Assembly (NCBI GenBank): GCA_021819255.1
Contig: JAKART010000174.1
Location: forward strand, 1-5,797
Origin: Acidobacteriota bacterium
GTDB taxonomy: Bacteria; Acidobacteriota; Terriglobia; Terriglobales; Acidobacteriaceae
Length of the DNA: 5,797 nt
Reading direction: 5' to 3'
Position numbers and translations under genes: made by a program. Below are positions 1 to 5,445 of the stretch, in pieces (position 1 is the first letter of the stretch; every line of letters starts with the position of its first letter). The notes beneath the pieces were generated by a model. It saw only the letters and a program-made list of their open reading frames with translations. It was not told the DNA's origin and did no database searches.

Positions 1-140
1 CTGACGGCCGCATCGAGCTCTTTAGTGTTGGCTCCAATCGCGAGGTCTGGACAGATTGGCAATTGTCTAACGTTAGACACTGGTCTGGATGGAGCGATCT
101 TGGCGGCAAAGGAGTAGGATTCTATTCCGATCAGAAATAG
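1..140 (+). CDS. C-terminal end of a protein with a PLL/DUF346-type beta-propeller lectin repeat (5' partial)
   Basis: An open frame enters from the left edge and reads in complete codons from position 3 to a TAG stop at 138-140, giving 45 residues. The segment begins DGRIELFSVGSNREVWTDWQ and continues with WSGWSDLGG. The order DGR(I/L)E-F-x-G-[SDT]-N-x-x-[VL]W, a following W-Q, then WSGW-x-[DS]-LGG is the signature of the repeats (DUF346) that build the PLL-like, often fucose-binding, beta-propeller lectins. It is probably the last blade of a propeller followed by a short tail ending in SDQK. The rest of the protein, including any catalytic domain or signal peptide, lies outside the window, so the full function is unknown; a sugar-binding role in the neighbouring glycan locus is inference. 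The stop precedes the insertion sequence, so this gene was not truncated by it. Confidence 0.7.
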   Translation, partial: DGRIELFSVGSNREVWTDWQLSNVRHWSGWSDLGGKGVGFYSDQK

Positions 141-173
141 GAGAGACTACATTTTTCGGAACTTATTGCCCTA

Positions 174-190
174 GACCGTGTTTCAGAAAC
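174..190 (+). repeat. Left terminal inverted repeat of the IS
   Basis: The sequence GACCGTGTTTCAGAAAC matches the reverse complement of the other end (GAGACTGTTTCATAAAC) at 13 of 17 positions. The mismatches cluster at positions 3-5 and 13, and the TGTTTCA core is identical. It is preceded by TA at 172-173, part of CTAG. The transposase stop codon lies within it. Confidence 0.82.
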
Positions 191-994
191 TCCTACGCAG
201 AGTGATCCAGAGGCAGGCGAGATAGAAAAGAGCGCGGTAGGTAGAGAGGAGATGCTCATGGCGTACAAGCAGTCTGCGGAACTGCCCGAGCCAAGCGTTG
301 GTACGTTCGATGATCCATCGGCGCCTGTAGCGTCTGAGTCTTCTGCCGTCTTCGTGCTTTCTTTTCTTGCTGTTCTTGCGGTACGGGACGATAAGGTCGA
401 TGCCTCGTTTGCGCAACCGCTCGCGGAGCGGGTCGGAGTCGTAGGCACGGTCGGCGATCACGCGCTTCGGCTTCTGCCTCGGACGGCCTCTCGGGCGAGG
501 GACTTTGACCTCGGCGAGCGTGGCCTCTGCAAGCGTAACTTCTCCTGGAGAGGCACTTTCCAGCCGAACTCCCAGTGGAAGACCACCGCCGTCGACCAGT
601 ACCATCCACTTCGTTGCTTTGCCGCGTTTGGCCTTTCCGACGGCAGAGCCCCCTTTTTCGCCGGAGCGAAACTGCCGTCCAGGAACGTCTCTTCCCATTG
701 CAAAAGGCCCTCGCCGTCCAGTGCTCCAAGCAGCGCCCGCCACGCCCCGAGCCACACATGCTGCTTTTCCCACTGCTTCAGCCGACGCCAGCAGGTCGCA
801 GGCGACGGGTACTTGTCGGGCAGAAAGCGCCACGCCGGCCCGGTCCGCAGCACCCATAAAATGCCCTCCAGATACTCCCGGTTCGACACCCATGGCCGTC
901 CTTGCCTGTCCTTGCGTCGCTTCGGCTCAGGCAGCAGTGACTCAATCAGCTCCCACTGCGCCTCGGTCAACAACTCGAACCGCTTCTTGCTCAT
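183..994 (-). CDS. IS5-family transposase in two overlapping frames (joined by -1 frameshift, 270 aa)
   Basis: DDE transposase that cuts and joins the IS ends. The first frame starts at ATG 994-992, after an in-frame upstream TGA and without a strong Shine-Dalgarno. Residues about 6-93 form the DUF4096-type N-terminal domain (LTEAQWELIESLLPEPKRR; TGPAWRFLPDKYPS). The first catalytic Asp is D106 in ETFLDGSFAPAKKG. Read on in that frame, the protein loses similarity and ends at 458. A -1 shift at 650-656 restores the family sequence (KKGGSAVGKAKRGKATKW) and carries on to a TGA at 183-185. In the joined product the second Asp is D182 in IADRAYDSD and the Glu is E230 in IIERTNAWL, so the DDE triad is complete, with the usual YRRRW just before the Glu. 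The length fits two-frame IS5 elements. No other lesion is seen, so it is probably functional if the frameshift works. A plain inactivating indel in the A5G5 run is the alternative. Confidence 0.88.
650..656 (-). other. Probable programmed -1 ribosomal frameshift site A_AAG_GGG in the transposase
   Basis: On the minus strand the mRNA has five A then five G (658 down to 649). Zero-frame codons are AAA AAG GGG GCT. The heptamer A_AAG_GGG fits the X_XXY_YYZ slippery pattern: slipping back one base re-pairs tRNA-Lys on AAA and tRNA-Gly on GGG. Reading then continues GGC TCT in the frame that restores transposase similarity. I did not work out a stimulatory hairpin downstream. Use as a programmed signal is inference from sequence and from the known frameshifting habit of several IS5-family groups. 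Confidence 0.65.
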
Positions 995-1053
995 CCAACA
1001 AGCTCATCAAACAACCTGGCTCGCGCGAAAGCATCTACCTTGAGGCCGAACCT

Positions 1054-1070
1054 GTTTATGAAACAGTCTC
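1054..1070 (-). repeat. Right terminal inverted repeat of the IS
   Basis: On the minus strand it reads GAGACTGTTTCATAAAC, the partner of the left repeat. It is followed on the plus strand by TA at 1071-1072, part of CTAG 1070-1073. The outermost GG of the right flank (1073-1074) also mirrors the CC of the left flank, so the match extends beyond the IS as CCTAG/CTAGG. This is probably chance, or a target preference for CTAG. Confidence 0.82.
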
Positions 1071-1112
1071 TAGGAACTGACGGATGAAGCAGAAGGGATT
1101 AGGTGAGGACTG

Positions 1113-3713
1113 ATGATTAAAGTCGTAATGCGAAGCGTGGCGGTGGCCGTATTTGGATGGATGTGTGCTTCGTCGGCTTTCATTCAGGCGGCTACTACGC
1201 AACGGGAAACCGTTCGGCGAGGGTCCCCACGCACCGTTGCCTTGCTCGATAAAGGTTGGTTGTTATATACGCTGCCAGACTTTCAATTGTGGCCGTCAGA
1301 GCCGCAAGTTACGGCGGCACAGATCCAAGAGTTGAAGCTTCCTGGTCAGGGGAAAAAGTGGCAGCCGATTCAACTTCCCGATGATTATGTGGTAAGAGGT
1401 AAGCTTTCGCCTGTCCCAAATAAGTCAATGCTGGCAGATGGAGCTGTTTGTCCGCTGGGGGGCCGGGAATGCGAAGTTCCGAACGGTGCACGGCCGCAGG
1501 GACATCCGGGCGCTCTCAACCGGCCAGGAAAAGGCGCATATGCGGGACATGGGTATCTGCCCGTCTACCCGGCGTGGTACCAACGGATTGTCTTCATTTC
1601 CGCGACTGCCAAAGGGAAAAGTGTGTGGCTCGATTTTGGCGGGGTGTACCGCGATGCCATAGTTTTCGTTAATGGGAAATTTATCGATCAACATGCGAGC
1701 GGCTACACGGCGTTTCGCCTCAATATTACTTCTGCCGTTAAATATGGAAAAGAGAACAGAATCGCCGTATTTGTAGATCCGCGATGGTTTGAAGGTTGGT
1801 GGTATGAAGGCGGAGGGATCTACCGGCATGTTCGGCTGATCATCACCGATCGATTGCAGGTTGCGCCCTGGGGAACTTTTGTTGATGCTCAGGTGCCTGG
1901 CATAATTCGCTATGACTCGCCTGTGGGAGACCTCGCAGCGGCCCGGCTGACAATCCACACCACGGTACACAACGACCACACAACCAGCCGCAACTTCACT
2001 CTGGTATCGCAAGTTATTGATCCGAGGGGGAGGATAGCGGCTACCGTTTCGAGTGTCGAAGAACTTGCTTCCGGCCAGGAAACAACCTTCATCCAGCATA
2101 TAGCTCTGCCGGACGCGCTTCTCTGGTCGCTGGAACACCGCAATCTTTACAAGCTTGCAACCACCATTCGCGTTGGTGAAACACTGGTCGACAAAAAACT
2201 GACCGAGTTTGGTATACGGACCATCCGGTTCGATGCGAACCAAGGGTTCTTTCTAAATGGGAAGCACGTGGAGATTCACGGGATGTGCGTCCACCAGGAT
2301 TTTCCTGGGGTCGGCATTGCAGCACCGGACAATCTCTGGACATGGAGAATTCAAAAGCTCCAGATGATGGGCGCCAACGCATACCGAACCGCGCATGCCC
2401 CAGTCGCCGAGGAGTTTTACGAAGCCGCCGATCAGATGGGGATGCTCGTGATGGCTGAAAACCGACACATGGGAGATACCTATTTCCCTAAGACGGCTGC
2501 AGGCACACCCTACTCTGATCTGTCTGATGTCAAAGCCATGGTCGTTCAGTTGCGCAATCATCCCTCGATTATCATGTGGTCGCTGGCCAATGAAGAGGGC
2601 CAGGGGCCAACGCCGTATGGCGCCAAGGTGTTCGCCGCCATGAAAGAGGCAATCGAAAAAATAGACTCTTCCCGTCCCGTAACCGGCGGAATCAACGGAG
2701 GATATACCAAGGAAGGATATATTTCAGTCGAAGACATCCTCGGCATGAACTACCACAATAAGGAGTTTGCCGAGATACACGGCCAATTTCCCGATCTTAT
2801 GATCTATGGCAGCGAAGACTCGAATGCGAAAACTTCGCGCGGGACGCTGGTGACTTCGCGGGCGCTGGGATTGTGCTCTGAATACGGCTGTGGATCTCTT
2901 GATGCAGGTCCATGGCGTTCATGGGCTCCAGTGGCAGAGAATCCATTTATAGCCGGTGAATTTGTCTGGACCGGGTTCGATTATCGCGGCGAGCCGAATC
3001 CTTTCAGTTGGCCGGCGGTGACCAGTCAGACCGGAGCGATGGACCTTGCTGGATTTCCCAAGCCAGTCTACTACTACTGGAAGGCAGCGTGGCAACAGAA
3101 GCCTCTGGTGTATATCTTCCCGGACTGGAATTTGCCGAAGAGCAACCTCGGCAAGAGCATCCTGGTTCGCGCGTTTTCCAATTGCGACCAGGTGGAGTTG
3201 CGGCTCAACGGCAAAAGCCTGGGGATCCAGGACATGCCGCGGAATCTCTATCTGGATTGGCACGTGCCATATGCTCCAGGCAGTTTGACTGCGATTGGAT
3301 ATAAACACGGAAAAGCTGTTGCCCAATACACGGTCCAGGCTGCCGGTGCACCCGCCACGCTGCGGCTGGTCGCCCAAATACCTCATCTGGCCGCCAATGG
3401 AGAAGACGTCGCACCAATTGCGGTGGAGATATTGGACGCGAACGGACGTGTCGTTTCCAATGCCGATAATATGATCGAGTTTTCGGTTTCAGGCGCGGGG
3501 ACACTGGCCGGAGTGGCCAACGGAAACCCCGCCAGTCATGAGTCCAATCTTGCCGATCAACGGCAGGCCTTTCATGGTCTGGCCATGGTTCTGGTGAAGG
3601 CCGCGGACCACCCAGGAACCATCACTGTCGAGGCGCATGCCTCCGGGTTGATGCGTGCCCGCATCGTGATTCCTACGATACCGGTTGCACCGGCCAATCA
3701 GACCGGACGATGA
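1113..3713 (+). CDS. Secreted glycoside hydrolase family 2 protein (beta-galactosidase/beta-glucuronidase type) with DUF4982-like C-terminus
   Basis: An exo-acting retaining glycosidase, 866 residues. ATG 1113 follows AGGTGAGG at 1101-1108. A signal peptide (K3/R7, hydrophobic 8-24, cleavage near A26-A27 in FIQAATT) indicates export. Domains in order: sugar-binding jelly roll, about 40-247 (VWLDFGGVYRDAIVFVNGK; GWWYEGGGIYRHV); Ig-like domain, about 250-370; TIM barrel, about 375-660 (FFLNGKHVEIHGMCVHQDF; MGANAYRTAHAP); DUF4982-like domain, about 662-740 (CDQVELRLNGKSLG); and a final Ig/invasin-like domain, about 745-855 (GAPATLRLVAQ). Acid/base is E494 in WSLANEE. By comparison with DUF4982-type GH2 enzymes, the nucleophile is most likely E568 in IYGSEDS, with E590 in CSEYG less likely. 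FIAGEFVWTGFDYRGEP and DLAGFPKPVYYYWK are strong family signatures. An insert of about 35-40 residues near 100-145 carries C113 and C120. Beta-galactosidase is the commonest activity for this architecture; glucuronidase or another exo-activity cannot be excluded. Confidence 0.9.
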   Translation: MIKVVMRSVAVAVFGWMCASSAFIQAATTQRETVRRGSPRTVALLDKGWLLYTLPDFQLWPSEPQVTAAQIQELKLPGQGKKWQPIQLPDDYVVRGKLSPVPNKSMLADGAVCPLGGRECEVPNGARPQGHPGALNRPGKGAYAGHGYLPVYPAWYQRIVFISATAKGKSVWLDFGGVYRDAIVFVNGKFIDQHASGYTAFRLNITSAVKYGKENRIAVFVDPRWFEGWWYEGGGIYRHVRLIITDRLQVAPWGTFVDAQVPGIIRYDSPVGDLAAARLTIHTTVHNDHTTSRNFTLVSQVIDPRGRIAATVSSVEELASGQETTFIQHIALPDALLWSLEHRNLYKLATTIRVGETLVDKKLTEFGIRTIRFDANQGFFLNGKHVEIHGMCVHQDFPGVGIAAPDNLWTWRIQKLQMMGANAYRTAHAPVAEEFYEAADQMGMLVMAENRHMGDTYFPKTAAGTPYSDLSDVKAMVVQLRNHPSIIMWSLANEEGQGPTPYGAKVFAAMKEAIEKIDSSRPVTGGINGGYTKEGYISVEDILGMNYHNKEFAEIHGQFPDLMIYGSEDSNAKTSRGTLVTSRALGLCSEYGCGSLDAGPWRSWAPVAENPFIAGEFVWTGFDYRGEPNPFSWPAVTSQTGAMDLAGFPKPVYYYWKAAWQQKPLVYIFPDWNLPKSNLGKSILVRAFSNCDQVELRLNGKSLGIQDMPRNLYLDWHVPYAPGSLTAIGYKHGKAVAQYTVQAAGAPATLRLVAQIPHLAANGEDVAPIAVEILDANGRVVSNADNMIEFSVSGAGTLAGVANGNPASHESNLADQRQAFHGLAMVLVKAADHPGTITVEAHASGLMRARIVIPTIPVAPANQTGR

Positions 3714-3859
3714 TGGCACTCCATTTTCAAGGGAAACAGGAGGATCTCGAAGCTACTCCCTGTGAGTTCAATTGTTGGGCAAGCCGTGGGAGAGCCAGAA
3801 CGTGATTCGACGGGGCTTACGAAAAAGTACACGGATACTCCCGACGGGTTCCGGGCAAC

Positions 3860-3881
3860 GACGACAGCGGCGGATGTCGTC
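3860..3881 (+). other. Perfect 7-bp inverted repeat with 8-nt loop
   Basis: GACGACA at 3860-3866 pairs with TGTCGTC at 3875-3881 around GCGGCGGA. No T-run follows, so this is not a standard intrinsic terminator. It could be a transcript-stabilising stem or an operator half-site pair; no role can be assigned. Confidence 0.4.
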
Positions 3882-3897
3882 CTGAGCGATTCACAAC

Positions 3898-3922
3898 CGT
3901 AGCATCCTTTTGGCAGGCTACG
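3898..3922 (+). other. 6-bp inverted repeat with inner CC-TTTT-GG stem
   Basis: CGTAGC at 3898-3903 pairs with GCTACG at 3917-3922. Inside it, CC 3906-3907 can pair with GG 3912-3913 around TTTT, extending the hairpin. It lies 48 nt before the annotated GH79 start and overlaps the candidate -35 box. No U-tract follows, so termination is not supported. Confidence 0.35.
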
Positions 3923-3938
3923 CCACCGCAGGTATGGC
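3910..3938 (+). promoter_or_regulatory. Weak candidate sigma-70-type promoter ahead of the GH79 gene
   Basis: TTGGCA at 3910-3915 matches the -35 consensus at 5 of 6 positions. After a 17-nt spacer, TATGGC at 3933-3938 matches the -10 consensus at only 3 of 6. Transcription would begin near 3945, about 25 nt before the ATG at 3970 or about 73 nt before the TTG at 4018. The gap could equally be crossed by readthrough from the GH2 gene. Confidence 0.22.
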
Positions 3939-3969
3939 CGCATTGCGGCAGAATGGAATGGCATGACGA

Positions 3970-5439
3970 ATGTTAAAGAAGTTTTGCCCGATCATTTCTT
4001 TTGTCCGGAGATCCGCGTTGACTTATAAATGCAAAGCACGTCCGTTTCGCCTGATCTGCATCGGCGGTTTGCTTGCCCTTGCCGTCGCGCCGGCCATGGC
4101 ACAATCGCCGATCACTGTGACCATTGACACGCAGCCTCGCATCCATTATGGTGTTCCGGCCGATTTCGGCGGAGTAAGTATTTTTACGGAAACCCAAGCA
4201 TCGGATCACCATGGCGTACCCGGAAATCTTTTCTCCAACACAAACACGCAGCTCATTACCTTGTTCAAGAACAGCGGTATTCATCACTTACGGCTGGGAG
4301 CGACGGGGGCACAGGGAAGCAACGCGCCAAACCTCGATCATGCCGACATAGACGCCCTGTTTGCTTTTGCCAAAGCCACCGGCATAAGGGTCATCTACTC
4401 ATTGCACGCGCTTGATGGCACTCCCACTGCCAAATATGTCTGGGATAATTACCGGCCATATCTGGACTGTTTTGCCTTCGACAACGAACCTGACAATCTC
4501 AGGTTAGGGGGCAGCGGAACGGCAGTCGGAAATTATGAAAACTACATCGCCGGCTGGACGAACTTTGCCAAAGCTGTGACCGGCGCCTCGCCCGGCGCAA
4601 CATTCGCAGGGCCGGACGCGGCCGGGAGAATCCTGGCACCGCGTTTTGCCGGAGATGAAAAGGATTCAGGGCTCGTGGCCCTGATTACCCAACACTTTTA
4701 TGTTGGAGGAAACTCCCTAAAGCGGGGACTTAGCGTACAGCAGGCCATCGACGAAATGTTGTCTGAGGATTGGGTCACCCAAAAATATCCCGCACTTTAC
4801 CATGAGGTATTCCTTGCGGTGGTGGCTGAAGGTTTCCCATATCGGTTGACTGAATCCGATGACTATGTTCACGGAGTGAAGAACGCAAGCAACGCCTTTG
4901 CCTCGGCATTGTGGGCGCTGGATTACATGCATTGGTGGGCCGAGCATGGGGCCAGTGGCGTCAATTTTCAGAATACCGAGTGGTTGTATACCGACACTTT
5001 CCATCCTGACCCGTCCGGGAACTATCAGGTTTATCCGAAAGCCTACGCTCTTAAGGCATTCGATCTGGGTGGTCAAGGTTGGGTGGAACCTGTTGCCATT
5101 GGAAACACGAACGGACTGAATCTCACGGCTTATGCCGTCGGGAATGCGGCCACGGTTTACGTTACCATCATCAACAAGGAACACGGCGCCAACGCAAGAG
5201 ATGCGAGCGTGACGATTCTCCCAAAAGACTTTGCTCCGGCCCATGCTACAGCGATGTATCTCACGGCTGCTAAAGAGAATGTTGGAGCGACCAGCGGCAT
5301 CACTCTCGGTGGCGCGTCTATCACCAACAATGCCCCGTGGCGTGGACAATGGACTGCACTGAGTCCGGCTAAGAACAATCGATATACGCTAACGGTGCAT
5401 GCCGCATCCGCTGCAGTGGTAAAAATTCTTTCCTATTAG
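3970..5439 (+). CDS. Secreted glycoside hydrolase family 79-like protein (probable beta-glucuronidase type)
   Basis: A retaining glycosidase with 489 residues from the first ATG. Residues about 17-45 form a signal peptide (KARPFRLICIGGLLALAVA, cleavage after PAMAQ or PAMA). A TIM barrel covers about 55-370 and a C-terminal beta-sandwich about 375-489 (NGLNLTAYAVGNAATVYVTI then INKEHGANARDASV). Acid/base is E173 in FDNEPDNL. The likely nucleophile is E295 in YRLTESDDY, followed by the family-typical ASALWALDYMHWWAEHGASG and VNFQN. The QHFY at 241-244 also fits the barrel. Size and architecture match the Acidobacterium beta-glucuronidase of GH79, but ESDD stands where many members have ExNS, so the exact sugar specificity is open. 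ATG 3970 lacks a clear Shine-Dalgarno; TTG 4018 (codon 17) has GGAG 7 nt upstream and yields a normal-length signal peptide, so the true protein may be 473 residues. The next gene begins 6 bp downstream, indicating an operon. Confidence 0.8.
   Translation: MLKKFCPIISFVRRSALTYKCKARPFRLICIGGLLALAVAPAMAQSPITVTIDTQPRIHYGVPADFGGVSIFTETQASDHHGVPGNLFSNTNTQLITLFKNSGIHHLRLGATGAQGSNAPNLDHADIDALFAFAKATGIRVIYSLHALDGTPTAKYVWDNYRPYLDCFAFDNEPDNLRLGGSGTAVGNYENYIAGWTNFAKAVTGASPGATFAGPDAAGRILAPRFAGDEKDSGLVALITQHFYVGGNSLKRGLSVQQAIDEMLSEDWVTQKYPALYHEVFLAVVAEGFPYRLTESDDYVHGVKNASNAFASALWALDYMHWWAEHGASGVNFQNTEWLYTDTFHPDPSGNYQVYPKAYALKAFDLGGQGWVEPVAIGNTNGLNLTAYAVGNAATVYVTIINKEHGANARDASVTILPKDFAPAHATAMYLTAAKENVGATSGITLGGASITNNAPWRGQWTALSPAKNNRYTLTVHAASAAVVKILSY
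4007..4010 (+). promoter_or_regulatory. Shine-Dalgarno supporting an internal TTG start at 4018 for the GH79 gene
   Basis: GGAG at 4007-4010 lies 7 nt before TTG 4018-4020, which is in frame as codon 17. The ATG at 3970 is preceded only by a weak GGAATGG about 10 nt or more away. Starting at TTG gives a signal peptide of about 28 residues with K/R-rich n-region, whereas starting at ATG gives an unusually long one of about 45. Confidence 0.45.
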
Positions 5440-5443
5440 GTGA
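5438..5443 (+). promoter_or_regulatory. Shine-Dalgarno of the DUF5054 gene overlapping the GH79 stop codon
   Basis: AGGTGA at 5438-5443 includes the last two bases of the GH79 TAG (5437-5439) and precedes ATG 5446. A GTG at 5440 is also in frame, but it would overlap the Shine-Dalgarno, so ATG is preferred. The arrangement points to translational coupling of the two genes. Confidence 0.6.
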
Positions 5444-5445
5444 CT

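Larger units (their letters stand above)
174..1070 (-). mobile_element. IS5-family insertion sequence, about 897 bp, apparently complete
   Basis: The element is bounded by imperfect 17-bp inverted repeats at 174-190 and 1054-1070 and flanked by TA at 172-173 and 1071-1072. The flanks also match as CTAG (171-174 and 1070-1073), so the target duplication may be TA or CTAG and the ends could shift by 1 bp. It carries a single transposase on the minus strand whose stop codon (183-185) lies inside the left inverted repeat, typical of compact IS5-family elements. Size, transposase type, split reading frame and TA/CTAG target all fit the IS5 family, most likely the IS427-like group with two overlapping frames. 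It sits between the lectin-repeat gene and the GH2 gene and interrupts neither. Removing it leaves a gap of about 73 bp between those genes. The exact IS name cannot be assigned by eye. Confidence 0.88.
3714..3969 (+). other. 256-bp gap between the GH2 and GH79 genes, no recognisable gene
   Basis: No protein family was recognised in either strand. The GH2 frame stays open after its TGA for 62 more codons to a TAG at 3900-3902, but the translation (WHSIFKGNRRISKLL and so on) resembles nothing known to me. An ATG overlapping the GH2 stop (3713-3715) gives only a 30-codon frame. An AGGAGG at 3738-3743 looks like a strong Shine-Dalgarno but has no start codon at a workable distance; a GTG at 3762 is 18 nt away. 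Two inverted repeats and a weak promoter candidate are listed separately. The gap may be a leader or control region for the GH79 gene, or the remnant of a lost small gene. Confidence 0.5.

Noticed and set aside
139..173. AGGAGAG just after the lectin-gene stop as a ribosome binding site for another gene
   Set aside because: No start codon follows at a usable distance before the stop at 172-174; the only candidate, ATT, is too rare to support.
252..1043. Long open frames on the plus strand across the insertion sequence (263 and 191 codons)
   Set aside because: They lie antisense to the transposase, have no recognisable domain, and are explained by the GC-rich codon pattern of the opposite strand.
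1040..1062. Outward promoter at the right IS end (TTGAGG and TATGAA)
   Set aside because: The boxes are only 11 nt apart, too close for a sigma-70-type promoter.
1155..1169. Lipoprotein signal at C18 of the GH2 protein
   Set aside because: The residues before the Cys (GWM) do not fit a lipobox; an ordinary signal peptide cleaved near A26 fits better.
1425..2243. Minus-strand open frame of 272 codons inside the GH2 gene
   Set aside because: It is antisense to strongly conserved GH2 coding sequence, has low-complexity composition and no family resemblance.
3713..3805. Small gene of 30 codons overlapping the GH2 stop (ATGA-type overlap)
   Set aside because: No Shine-Dalgarno of its own is evident, it has no recognisable motif, and the composition looks non-coding.
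3898..3922. Intrinsic terminator after the GH2 gene
   Set aside because: A stem exists but the sequence after it is GC-rich without a run of T.
3698..3964. Minus-strand 88-codon frame covering the GH2-GH79 gap
   Set aside because: No Shine-Dalgarno or recognisable family, and it overlaps the GH2 3' end; treated as chance.
4018..4030. TTGACT and TATAAA as promoter boxes
   Set aside because: They are directly adjacent with no spacer and lie within the GH79 signal-peptide coding region.
4717..5349. Minus-strand open frame of 210 codons inside the GH79 gene
   Set aside because: It is antisense to a well-supported gene and shows no domain or credible start context.
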